From an uncultured Clostridia bacterium (GTDB lineage Bacteria; Bacillota; Clostridia; Christensenellales; Borkfalkiaceae): 63,986 nt of DNA. The stretch lies in assembly GCA_944367535.1 (NCBI GenBank), contig CALVWQ010000010.1, forward strand, positions 1-63,986, given 5' to 3'. Position 1 is the stretch's first letter. Each line of letters starts with the position of its first letter. Below the pieces are notes generated by a model. That model saw only the letters and a program-made list of their open reading frames with translations, was not told the origin of the DNA and ran no database searches. Of this stretch, positions 53,791-61,813 are shown in pieces. The position numbers were made by a program, and so were the translations under genes.

Positions 53791-55437
53791 TTATCTGCCT
53801 TTTTCGGGTTTTTCCGCGGTTACGCCGTCGGGCAAAGAATAGTCCGTAACAACTTTTTCTCCGACACACTTATGCGAAACTTCAATAAGTCCGTAAGCAG
53901 TCGGGACAGCGCCCTCCGCCCTTTCAAGTCCCAAGAGGTCGGGTTCGAAACGCACCGTTTTTCCGCCCGCAGAAGTGAATTTGACGCCCAGAACGCGCTC
54001 CGAGAGGAAAGGTACGGGTCCGCAAGACCAACCGTGGCAAAGACTTAACCTGTAACCGTTATAGCAGTATTTACCAAAAGTGCAATGTATATCTTTCTGT
54101 CCTTTTTCGGGGAGAGCGTCTATTCTTCCGCTGTTTATAAGCCAGTCGGGCTCGAAACTCTCCCAAAACGTCGTCGCGCCGCGGGAAAGCATTCCGTCAT
54201 AAAATTCTTTCATGTCGGAAAGTGCCTGCCCGCCCCTGCCCATATCGGCAAGAGCGTTCGCTATATAAGAACTTATAAACGTCGAAAACCCTTTTGCGCC
54301 GCCCTCGGTCAGAAGTTTTTCCGCTTTGGCTTCGGGCTTATATCCCAGAGCGTATAAAGACGCAACCGCTTTCGACTCGCCGCAAAACAAAACGCGCTTT
54401 TGAAGTCTCGATATGATATTTAAGACCTTTTCGGTATTTCCGCCGAGACGGGAAAGCATAGAATAACATTTTTTAAGCGCCCATAAAGTCAGACCTCTGA
54501 CCCCCGATTCGCGCCCCTCCTCGCCGCACGTTTCCCAATTAAGAAAATATTGGTCGTAAAGCGGCGTCTCCGAATAAAATTCCACCTTTCCGTCGTCGGT
54601 AACGCTTTTGTCGAGAAGGTCGATAACGTCATATAGATAAGGAAAACAACTCCTCGCAAACTCGCTCCTTGCGGTATACCATTCGTAGTCGCATAAAACG
54701 GCTATCCACCATACGCTGTAAGTGGGAAGCCCCGTCATCCACATGGGAACGGGGTTATGTTCAGCCGACTCTTTAAGCGCCGTCTCTATGAGCGTGTGAG
54801 CGCCGAAGAGATTGAGTATACCCTTTACCTCGGGGTGCATATCCCCGACCCACACGAGGCGGTCTCTCTTTATGCCGTCCCAGAGCCTGTTTTGCATGTT
54901 GAGAAAAAGAGTATAGGCGGCGACGTCATAAATTTGATTAACCTTCTCGTCGTCGCATCTGAATCTGCCCCTGAATTGCTCGTCGAGATGTAAATAAGCC
55001 GCTACTATCGCCGTAAATTTATAGTCGCTGTCGGAGATATTGTCTATCCTTACAAACCTGAATCCCGTCTGACCGAACTCGAGGTCGGAAAGACGCGGCA
55101 GACATACCTTCATGTCACGCGGGCTGTGGTCGTTGGTCGCGCCGCACTCGCCTAGTTCGGCGCAAGCCTCCCCCGCCGATTCGCCGAATCTTATTCTTAT
55201 GCCGACAGTGCCGTCAACAGTCCCCCTTTCCGTGATTATTCTGACTCCGCCGTGCAGTTCTCTGCCGTAATCGAGAATAATATATCCTCCCGCGCGAAGA
55301 ATGCAACTGTCGTTATTGCTGATATATATTTGGTCCTGAAAATTTTTAAAAAGACACGCGGTATTTTCTGTCCCATGTTCCGCGACCGTTCTTACGGGCA
55401 GTATGTAATCTTTGACTCTTTTTACTTCTTCACGCAT
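53791..55437 (-). CDS. GH78 family alpha-L-rhamnosidase-like glycosidase
   Basis: This 548-residue enzyme has an N-terminal beta-sandwich region (about 1-150), then the six-hairpin (alpha/alpha)6 barrel of GH78 with DGIKRDRLVWVGD at 187-199 and HPE after it, and a C-terminal beta domain (about 460-548). Asp187, Asp192 and Asp199 align with the GH78 acidic residues; the middle one is Glu in the classical enzymes, where it is the general acid, but this RDRLVW form is one I recall from other Clostridia. There is no signal peptide, so it probably works in the cytoplasm on imported oligosaccharides. It stands alone without sugar transporters. Confidence 0.85.
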   Translation of the reverse strand: MREEVKRVKDYILPVRTVAEHGTENTACLFKNFQDQIYISNNDSCILRAGGYIILDYGRELHGGVRIITERGTVDGTVGIRIRFGESAGEACAELGECGATNDHSPRDMKVCLPRLSDLEFGQTGFRFVRIDNISDSDYKFTAIVAAYLHLDEQFRGRFRCDDEKVNQIYDVAAYTLFLNMQNRLWDGIKRDRLVWVGDMHPEVKGILNLFGAHTLIETALKESAEHNPVPMWMTGLPTYSVWWIAVLCDYEWYTARSEFARSCFPYLYDVIDLLDKSVTDDGKVEFYSETPLYDQYFLNWETCGEEGRESGVRGLTLWALKKCYSMLSRLGGNTEKVLNIISRLQKRVLFCGESKAVASLYALGYKPEAKAEKLLTEGGAKGFSTFISSYIANALADMGRGGQALSDMKEFYDGMLSRGATTFWESFEPDWLINSGRIDALPEKGQKDIHCTFGKYCYNGYRLSLCHGWSCGPVPFLSERVLGVKFTSAGGKTVRFEPDLLGLERAEGAVPTAYGLIEVSHKCVGEKVVTDYSLPDGVTAEKPEKGR

Positions 55438-55515
55438 AAAATCACCTCGGCGTCATTCAGAAACAGTATGTTGATTTTCATATAAACTCTCTGTCAATTT
55501 TCTTTATACAGAAAT

Positions 55516-56688
55516 TCACTCAGCCTTATCGGCTTCTTCCTCGGCGTATTCGCCGATAAGACTGCCTATCCGCTTTTTATATGTCTGACGTCTTTTCACT
55601 ATTTCGTTTTCGGCGAATTTCCACTGCTGCTGTATACTGTAATTGGTTTCGAGCATGGGATTCGATTCAATAGCCTCTATCCCGTCCTCTATGACGTTAT
55701 GCATAATTCTCGCCATGACGAGCGCGTTTATTCCCGTATTCTTATATTCTTGTTTTACGCCGATGAGCGCCATTTCGAGTTCTTTGGGTTTTTTAATGGA
55801 AATTAAAACATCTATAAATCCCGTCGGAAAAAGTTTTCCCCTATGCTTTACAAGCGATTTGACGAGCGACGGTAACACTATCCCGAAAGCCGCCACTTCT
55901 TCTTTTTCATCTACGAGAACGCTTATGTATCTCCTGTTTATCACCGTCCCGAACTGTTTTAAAATGTTCTTTTCGGTCTGTTCGTCGACGGGCACGAAAC
56001 CGTCGAGCGGCGCATACGCCTCGTTATATGTATCGAAAAGTTTCGCGCCGTACTTTTTGACTATTTCTCGTACCGTAAGCGTTTCTGCGACGTCTCTTAC
56101 TTTAAGTTTTGTTTTGAGCCGCTCCGCCACGTCATCTATACGTTTGTAAGGCTCTTTCGGTATAGTGAACTTGCGTTCCACCCATTTGGATTCATCCTCG
56201 AACCCGAGTTCCGTCATTTTTTCACAAAAATACGGGTATGAATAATTGGTTGCATACGTAGCCTTTCTGTCGAATCCGTAAGTCAGCATGCCCTCTCTGT
56301 CGGTATCGTTAAAGCCCCACGGCCCGTGAATTATCTCCATGCCGTTATCCTTGCCGTATTTTTCGACCGCGCCGAGCAGCGCTTTGAAAACTTCTATGTC
56401 GTCTATACATTCGAATCGTGAAAACCTTATGAATTTCTTGCCCGTCAGTTCATTGTCCGTCCTGTTTATTATTCCCGCTATTCTCCCCACCAGTTCGCCG
56501 TCCTTAAAACACAGAAAACCCTTGGCGTCGCATTCTTTAAGACTGAAATTCTTTTTGGGATTAAAAGTATTCATTTCGTCGCTGCGCAAACTAGGTACGT
56601 AATAAGGACACCCCTTGTATAGTTTTACGGGATATTTAGAAAACATCTTTATATCTTTTCTTGTTACGACTTCCTTTATCTCAATCAT
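55516..56688 (-). CDS. GNAT-superfamily-like N-acyltransferase, substrate unknown
   Basis: This 390-residue protein starts with YPVKLYKGCPYYVPSLRSDE, an N-terminus I associate with a group of GNAT-like proteins that occur widely in Clostridia and Bacteroidota. A first GNAT-like region (about 55-175) includes ELVGRIAGIINR and GPWGFNDTDREGML, and a second lies at about 190-370. No reaction is assigned. It has its own promoter, and a terminator separates it from the small ORF. Confidence 0.8.
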   Translation of the reverse strand: MIEIKEVVTRKDIKMFSKYPVKLYKGCPYYVPSLRSDEMNTFNPKKNFSLKECDAKGFLCFKDGELVGRIAGIINRTDNELTGKKFIRFSRFECIDDIEVFKALLGAVEKYGKDNGMEIIHGPWGFNDTDREGMLTYGFDRKATYATNYSYPYFCEKMTELGFEDESKWVERKFTIPKEPYKRIDDVAERLKTKLKVRDVAETLTVREIVKKYGAKLFDTYNEAYAPLDGFVPVDEQTEKNILKQFGTVINRRYISVLVDEKEEVAAFGIVLPSLVKSLVKHRGKLFPTGFIDVLISIKKPKELEMALIGVKQEYKNTGINALVMARIMHNVIEDGIEAIESNPMLETNYSIQQQWKFAENEIVKRRQTYKKRIGSLIGEYAEEEADKAE

Positions 56689-56731
56689 AATTTTCCTTCC
56701 GAAAAAATAATTTTACGCTTCTATAATTTTA

Positions 56732-56760
56732 AGTATACAACATTTAAGAAAAAAATACAA
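56732..56760 (-). promoter_or_regulatory. Promoter of the GNAT-like gene
   Basis: Minus-strand -35 TTGTAT (56760-56755), 17-base spacer, -10 TATACT (56737-56732), about 45 bases from the ATG, with GGAAGG as ribosome site. Confidence 0.7.
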
Positions 56761-56770
56761 ACAAATAAAA

Positions 56771-56796
56771 AAAATTCTCCCGCTCGGGAGAATTTT
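56771..56796 (-). terminator. Terminator of the YkvI-small-ORF unit
   Basis: A perfect 12-bp stem AAAATTCTCCCG / CGGGAGAATTTT with a 2-base loop is followed on the minus strand by further T residues. It lies 27 bases past the small ORF stop. Confidence 0.88.
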
Positions 56797-56823
56797 TAAG
56801 CAAGGACATTAAAGACGATGCAC

Positions 56824-56940
56824 TTATTTTTGAGTTTTTCTGACTATTGCAGGCGGGGTTTCGTCTTTTAACGACATAATGTAATTATCATAATCTTCCT
56901 CGCTTAATTTCTTAACCTTATACTTTTTCTTCTTCGACAT
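56824..56940 (-). CDS. Small translationally coupled ORF, 38 residues, unknown
   Basis: The frame begins with ATG at 56940 and ends with TAA at 56826-56824. The ribosome site GGAGGAG is formed by the last codons of the YkvI-like gene, 6-7 bases from the ATG, and the two genes are 2 bases apart. The peptide starts MSKKKKYKVKKLSEEDYDNY and ends in a Pro-containing basic tail; it has no membrane segment or cysteine. A terminator follows at once. The strong site, coupling and terminator placement make it likely to be translated. Function unknown. Confidence 0.75.
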   Translation of the reverse strand: MSKKKKYKVKKLSEEDYDNYIMSLKDETPPAIVRKTQK

Positions 56941-56942
56941 AT

Positions 56943-57977
56943 TTAACTCCTCCGGTTTCCCGATATAAAGTTATTATCGACTAAGTCATGCTTTTTTATA
57001 CGAAATGTTATGCGGTCGTATAATAGTCTGAAAATATATACCGCTCCTATCGCGCCTACGAGCGGATAAACGTAAACGATTATAGCGTCCAAACCCGCAA
57101 GAGAAAAAAGAAAAGCAGAAACGACGAGAACGAGTATCCCCTTTTTTCCGAAACGCCCTCCCGCCTTCGCGGCGAGCGGACAATAGCACGAATAAAAAGA
57201 AGTAAACATACCGATAAACAATGCCGCACAAAAGATTAACGATATTCCGCCCGTGCCCAACGCGAATAAAAGGGGCAGGGACGCAAGCGCAGCGGCATTA
57301 CCCGAACGGCGCACCGCCGCGAGAATCACCGCCGCCTGAACGGCTATAATCAGCGCGCTTATTCCCGCCGCTATATAAAGAGAACTCCTCTTTTTATCCT
57401 TTGCGCACGCGGCGGCGACGGGGACCGACACAAAAATATTCATAAGCGCGAAAAGCGCGCATTTACCCGCACCCGCCGCGGGATTGGGATTCGCTCCGCC
57501 GACGGATAATCCGTCGCCGCGGATTATAAGCACGTTTATAAAGACGATTGCCGCGGGCATAAGTACGGTATTTATGACCTCCGCACCCTTTTTGCTCTTT
57601 TCCGAGAAAAAGAAAGCAACCGCGAGCGATACCGCGGAAAACAGAGGCACCCCCCCTAATATTTTGTAGTTCTCCGAAAGTCCGTTCATGCCCGCCAACA
57701 TGCTGACCATGAATACATAATCCGCGCACACGAATAAAACGGGAAAGACCGAACGAGTATCTTTTTTGTTAAAAAGATAAAGTTCCCGCCCGTCGTTGAC
57801 GCCCGAAAACACGGTGGAAAAACCTGCCCAGAACAAAAGTCCCGAAACAACGACAAACGGAAGGAATCCCTCCGTCCCGAAGAACGCCACGAGTTCCGCT
57901 CCCGACAAGAAGCCCGCGCCTATAACCGCGCCGACCAGCAAAAACACAATCTTAAATATTTCGCCCGCTTTTCTCAC
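56943..57977 (-). CDS. YkvI-like membrane protein (LeuT/APC-fold transporter family)
   Basis: This 344-residue membrane protein has about ten segments. The first carries VGAVIGAGFLSGAELVAFFG, the broken-helix glycine motif typical of the YkvI family, which is distantly related to amino-acid transporters. The substrate is unknown. The start is GTG at 57977 with only a weak AGG upstream. The left arm of an inverted repeat begins 7 bases upstream. The gene is followed by the coupled small ORF. Confidence 0.8.
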   Translation of the reverse strand: MRKAGEIFKIVFLLVGAVIGAGFLSGAELVAFFGTEGFLPFVVVSGLLFWAGFSTVFSGVNDGRELYLFNKKDTRSVFPVLFVCADYVFMVSMLAGMNGLSENYKILGGVPLFSAVSLAVAFFFSEKSKKGAEVINTVLMPAAIVFINVLIIRGDGLSVGGANPNPAAGAGKCALFALMNIFVSVPVAAACAKDKKRSSLYIAAGISALIIAVQAAVILAAVRRSGNAAALASLPLLFALGTGGISLIFCAALFIGMFTSFYSCYCPLAAKAGGRFGKKGILVLVVSAFLFSLAGLDAIIVYVYPLVGAIGAVYIFRLLYDRITFRIKKHDLVDNNFISGNRRS

Positions 57978-57983
57978 CCTATA

Positions 57984-58039
57984 TTTTACGCGTCAGGATT
58001 ATGTTTTATGACTGTTCCATATCCCCCCGACGCGTAAAA
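57984..58039. repeat. 11-bp inverted repeat around the start of the XRE remnant
   Basis: TTTTACGCGTC at 57984-57994 and its exact complement at 58029-58039 are 34 bases apart. The left arm lies just before the YkvI start and the right arm within the XRE remnant. It could be an operator, or a hairpin left by an insertion. Confidence 0.7.
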
Positions 58040-58212
58040 GAAAAGAGAAAAACCTTTCGCAGTGTCAGCTTGCGAAATTTGTCGGAAAAAGCCGAGCAAA
58101 CCTTTCGCGTCGGGAAAAAGGTTTAGTAGAACCAAGCATTATGGAGAGTTGGAAACTCGCGGATTTTTTTGAAGTTAGCATAGATTATTTATTCGGCAGA
58201 AAGGAAAATTGA
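58012..58212 (+). pseudogene. Remnant of an XRE-family (Cro/CI-type) HTH regulator
   Basis: The plus frame ending at TGA 58210-58212 encodes a nearly complete Cro/CI helix-turn-helix: KNLSQCQLAKFVGKSRANLS, then REKGLVEPS, then KLADFFEVSIDYLFGRKEN. The frame has no ATG, GTG or TTG before the domain; it runs back only to a TGA at 58009. A plausible original start, ATG at 58001 (MFYD), is in another frame, so one or two bases gained or lost near the C-run at 58023-58028 or the repeat arm would explain the break. It is divergent from the YkvI-like gene, which it may once have regulated. A CTG start is possible but unlikely. Confidence 0.75.
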
Positions 58213-58250
58213 AAGTTAATGGTTTTCTTTTAAAAAAGATTTAAAAATCA

Positions 58251-58282
58251 CGCGGGGGTGCAGTTGAATTTGCACCCCCGCG
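58251..58282 (-). terminator. GC-rich hairpin downstream of the helical-repeat gene
   Basis: A perfect 12-bp stem CGCGGGGGTGCA / TGCACCCCCGCG with an 8-base loop lies between the XRE remnant and the helical-repeat gene, about 115 bases past the latter's stop. TGATTTTTAAA follows on the minus strand. The rest of 58213-58396 is AT-rich with nothing recognised. Confidence 0.7.
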
Positions 58283-58396
58283 GATTGATTTATTATTTTT
58301 ATTTGAAAAAATTAAAAACTTAATTTTCAAAATGAAATGTTTTATTTTTGAAAAATTTTTCCGCGCCCGAAAAGGCTTACGGCATCCAAGATATTT

Positions 58397-59230
58397 TTAT
58401 GCCCTTTTAATATTATTTTTTCCGCCTTTTATTTTCTTGTAGGTTTTATCCTGCGAAAAATCCCTTTCTTTATCATATTTTCCGCCCAGTGCCTCAATAG
58501 CAAAACGCAGTTCTTCGAAATCGGCATAGCTTATTTTTTCTCCCTCTATCGCGGTCATAAGAAACGGAAGAGCACGTTCATCCCCATACTTTGCGAGATA
58601 AGAAGCATAAAGCGGTATGTTATCGGTATTTTTGGCAAACTCGGCGACCAGAATATCGAAAACCCTGTCGTCGCCTTTAACATTTGACAGGATTTCCGTA
58701 AGCCTCGGCTTTTTATCTTCCGCCGCATCTTTATATGCGGCAAGCACCGCCTCTTTTGCCTCCTCCGCCGCATTACACAGGATTTCGGTTGCAAGTTCGC
58801 CTATCGAATCGGGATAATCCCAAAGCGCAAAACCTAGATATTTTTCCACCGGTACTTTCGCGCCCATATCGGATAACATATTCATTATATAAGCGACCAT
58901 TTCTTCGCATTCTTCGTAGTCAAGCGCTCCGACGAGCGTTTTTTCTCCGTCCTCGGAAGCGATAATTGCTTCAAGCAGAAAATCCGATACCGCAACCTCT
59001 TTTTCCACGTGCTCTTTTAGACAATCTAAAAGTTCTTTTGAGGCATATTCACGGTAAAAAGTGTTCGGAGTTCTGCCGCCGAGTTCATCTAGCGGTTTAT
59101 CGCCGAAATCCTTATAGAGGTCGGCGATTTTGTCTTCTATCTCGTCGGGCTTTATCTTTCCTATATTTTCATATACGTATTTTTCGATATATTTATCGAA
59201 AAGCGCATCTATATCAATTATTTTTATCAT
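58397..59230 (-). CDS. All-helical, acidic protein of unknown function (HEAT-like repeats possible)
   Basis: This 277-residue, strongly acidic, nearly all-helical protein may hold short HEAT-like repeats, for example PLYASYLAKYGDERALPFLM near 210-230. A conserved-looking ELGGRTPNTFYREY lies near 50-63. I do not recognise the family. There is no membrane segment. It overlaps the end of the TPR gene by 17 bases and has a GGAG site 8 bases upstream, so it is made together with the TPR protein. Confidence 0.75.
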   Translation of the reverse strand: MIKIIDIDALFDKYIEKYVYENIGKIKPDEIEDKIADLYKDFGDKPLDELGGRTPNTFYREYASKELLDCLKEHVEKEVAVSDFLLEAIIASEDGEKTLVGALDYEECEEMVAYIMNMLSDMGAKVPVEKYLGFALWDYPDSIGELATEILCNAAEEAKEAVLAAYKDAAEDKKPRLTEILSNVKGDDRVFDILVAEFAKNTDNIPLYASYLAKYGDERALPFLMTAIEGEKISYADFEELRFAIEALGGKYDKERDFSQDKTYKKIKGGKNNIKRA

Positions 59231-60953
59231 CCTTATTTCTCCTCTCGGATTTCCCTTTCATCTTAAAACCGATGTTTTCCCCGAGTTTTATAAACTCTGC
59301 AACAGAATTGTAATCCGCCTCGAACATTATACACGCTTCTCTTGCCCCGAGAAGTCCCGATATCCCGCTCATAATAAAAGTTACCGCGGCTATCTCGCGT
59401 TCGTTCAGCCCCGTCTTTTCCACATCTTCCGCCCGCTCGGCATAAAGTTTATTTATTGCAAAACCGAGTTTACCTTCATCGTCTATACCCGCAAAGGCGA
59501 GCCTTGTCAGACATTCCGCGTATGCGGCGACAAATTTTGCGCCATTTTCTTTATCGCGGAACACGAGTTTACGCGGCTTGATTTTTACATAATATATGCC
59601 CGAAACCACTCCAAAACGACGTCGGTTGCCGTTATTCACCAGAATAGTAATTATATTGCTTTTGACTTCCGCGGGCACTCCCGTCTTCATCAGGAGCGAA
59701 TAAACGAATTCATAATCCCTTTCAGAAAAAACGCCGCCTTTTTCGGACGCGCCGAACAGAAAACTGCCCTTTACCATCATCGCATCCGCGCTGTCCGCGC
59801 CGTATTGCACAACGTCGCGTATATAAGCCTTACGTGGCGCGGAAAGTTTGTTTTTGGTAAAATAATCCTTTATAGCCCTTTTGCAGAGCGCAATCTCCTT
59901 TGCCGGGAGGTCGTCTATATAATCGAGGGGCAGCAATTTTTCCGCAGTCTTATCTCCGTTTTGCAGCCTTCGCGAAAGATTGACATAATATTGCAGAACT
60001 GTATCTTCGGGGTTTATTCGGCGGGCGTGCGAAAAAGCATCTTCCGCCTCCTCGTAGCGCCCGAGATTTATCATTGCCTGTCCGTTCATAATGTATGCCG
60101 GCAGGTCATACCTGTTTTTTCCGGTCATGATTCCCGTAAATTCCGCGACGTTTACATGGTCTGCGTGGTCCATTGCCGCAGTGGCCAGTTTATACGCGTA
60201 TTTTTCTTTATCCTTACAGCATTGCAAGGCTTTCGAATAATAATAAAAACTTTTTTCAATATTTTTACAGTCTGCATAATATGCCGAAAGATTGCAGTAA
60301 GCCGTTACGTTTTCGCCGTGGCGGTTTAAAGACGAACGGCATTTCTCCACCAATTTATCGTCTTTTTTGCAGAGAAAATAGATGAAAGAGAGTTCGCCGC
60401 TGACCTCTTCGGAACGCTTGTCCTCCGGCACGCTTTCGAGAAGGGATATCGCCCTTTCGTAATCCTCTTCCGCGGCAGCGCGGTCGGCTTTTGATATAAT
60501 GCTTTCGTAATCCGTTTTATCCGACGGATAAACGATACGCGCCTCGGGTTTTCCGCCCGCCATTTCCGCGAAATAATCGGTAATTTCGGGGTCTATACCA
60601 TCAGGCGAAAGATAGCCGTCAACCGAAACTTTTTTATGAAAATAATACCCCGATGCCCATATCTTTTTCATGTAAAAATAATTTATGGCAAGTTCCACGT
60701 ACGCTATTCCGTACTTGTCTTCCGGGGCTTTATCGAGAAAATAATACCAATATTGATTAGAAAGTTCCAAAAGGTTCATGTCGGCATAAGTATCCGCTAT
60801 ATCCATGAGCACGTCAAAGGACTCGGGCGCAAGTTTTTTCGCCTCGAAAAGAAAACCTATAGCGCCCGTGAAATCGCCCGCCTCGTTGCGTTCTTCCGCA
60901 AGTTTGCGATACGTTTCGGCGTCTCTTCTGAATCCTATAACCTTGTCATCCAT
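59214..60953 (-). CDS. TPR-repeat protein of unknown function
   Basis: The 579-residue cytoplasmic protein is built mainly of helix pairs. TPR-like units are visible near 16-60 (AEERNEAGDFTGAIGFLFEA), 165-200, 205-280 and 300-340 (GQAMINLGRYEEAEDAFSHA). A different C-terminal part (about 430-579) includes GVVSGIYYVKIKPRKL. The start is ATG at 60953, 2 bases after the hslO stop; the longer frame lies in hslO. With its overlapping helical partner it forms the end of the antiporter-hslO operon. Such repeats bind other proteins; the partner is unknown. Confidence 0.82.
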   Translation of the reverse strand: MDDKVIGFRRDAETYRKLAEERNEAGDFTGAIGFLFEAKKLAPESFDVLMDIADTYADMNLLELSNQYWYYFLDKAPEDKYGIAYVELAINYFYMKKIWASGYYFHKKVSVDGYLSPDGIDPEITDYFAEMAGGKPEARIVYPSDKTDYESIISKADRAAAEEDYERAISLLESVPEDKRSEEVSGELSFIYFLCKKDDKLVEKCRSSLNRHGENVTAYCNLSAYYADCKNIEKSFYYYSKALQCCKDKEKYAYKLATAAMDHADHVNVAEFTGIMTGKNRYDLPAYIMNGQAMINLGRYEEAEDAFSHARRINPEDTVLQYYVNLSRRLQNGDKTAEKLLPLDYIDDLPAKEIALCKRAIKDYFTKNKLSAPRKAYIRDVVQYGADSADAMMVKGSFLFGASEKGGVFSERDYEFVYSLLMKTGVPAEVKSNIITILVNNGNRRRFGVVSGIYYVKIKPRKLVFRDKENGAKFVAAYAECLTRLAFAGIDDEGKLGFAINKLYAERAEDVEKTGLNEREIAAVTFIMSGISGLLGAREACIMFEADYNSVAEFIKLGENIGFKMKGKSERRNKDDKNN

Positions 60954-60955
60954 AT

Positions 60956-61813
60956 TTAACCGAACAATTCTTCCACATCCTGCAAACCGAATTCGTAAAC
61001 ATTGTCGCAGAACTGGCAATCCACCTTTATTTTTCCCTCTTTCTCTATTATTTCAAGCAGTTCTTCTTTCCCGAGAGATTTTAAAATCTCCTTAACGTAT
61101 TCACGCGAACAAAGGCACTTATATCTCGGGAAATACTCGTCGTAACTTTCTGCGCCGAAAATTTTTTTCATGACGTTTTCCGCGCCCTCGCTTTCGATGA
61201 CGGTGGAGATGTTTCCGAGAGCTTTTACTTTATTTTCCGCCTCTTCAAGGTTTTTATCTTCTGCGCCGGGCATCGCCTGCACGACCACGCCGCCGGCGCC
61301 GAGGCATTTACCGTCCTTGCCTATTTTGACGCCAAGCGCAATCGCTGTCGGCTGTTGTTCGCTGAACGCGTAATATGCCGCGAAATCCTCTGCTATTTCG
61401 CCGCTGACGAGTTGCGAACTCCCCGACCACGGCTCTTTAAGCCCCATACTTCTGACAACCGTAATTCTTCCGTTTTTGCCGACAAGCCCGCCAACGTCTA
61501 ACTTGCCGTCGGCACGCGGCGGCAGGTCTGCAGAGGGGTTATCTATACTTCCGCGGATATCCAGTGCGCCGTTACCGCACACCGTAATTTTGCCGCCGAT
61601 ACCGTCCCCTGCGACGGTTATGGACAACTTATCGTTTTCGCTTTTAAGACAGCCAGACATGTATGTACATGCAGTTAGCGTGCGCCCGAGAGCAGCAGCA
61701 GCCGTAGGCGAAAGTTTATGTATTCTTATTGCTTCGTTTACCAAATCGGTAGTATCGAGTACCGCAACCGACATCTGCCCCCCGTAAACGAGTGTTTTAA
61801 GCATCTTATTCAA
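60956..61813 (-). CDS. hslO: Redox-regulated chaperone Hsp33
   Basis: Hsp33 is a holdase activated by oxidative unfolding. It has 285 residues and the zinc redox switch Cys233-x-Cys235 and Cys266-x-x-Cys269 (CLC and CQFC). The N-domain includes LGRTLTACTYMSGCLKSEN and GGVVVQAMPGA, as in the family. It overlaps the antiporter stop by 8 bases and the TPR gene follows 2 bases after it. Confidence 0.97.
   Translation of the reverse strand: MNKMLKTLVYGGQMSVAVLDTTDLVNEAIRIHKLSPTAAAALGRTLTACTYMSGCLKSENDKLSITVAGDGIGGKITVCGNGALDIRGSIDNPSADLPPRADGKLDVGGLVGKNGRITVVRSMGLKEPWSGSSQLVSGEIAEDFAAYYAFSEQQPTAIALGVKIGKDGKCLGAGGVVVQAMPGAEDKNLEEAENKVKALGNISTVIESEGAENVMKKIFGAESYDEYFPRYKCLCSREYVKEILKSLGKEELLEIIEKEGKIKVDCQFCDNVYEFGLQDVEELFG

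Noticed and set aside
58141-58212. 23-residue ORF starting at the ATG 58141
   Set aside because: It is the C-terminal end of the XRE domain remnant; no ribosome site precedes this ATG.
58251-58282. Hairpin here and that at 14812-14855 as copies of one repeat family
   Set aside because: Both are GC-rich stems in AT-rich spacers, but the arm sequences are unrelated.
59130-60329. Plus-strand ORF of 399 residues opposite the TPR gene
   Set aside because: It is the antisense shadow of the TPR-protein gene; it is rich in Ile, Phe, Tyr and Arg, has no motif and no ribosome site.
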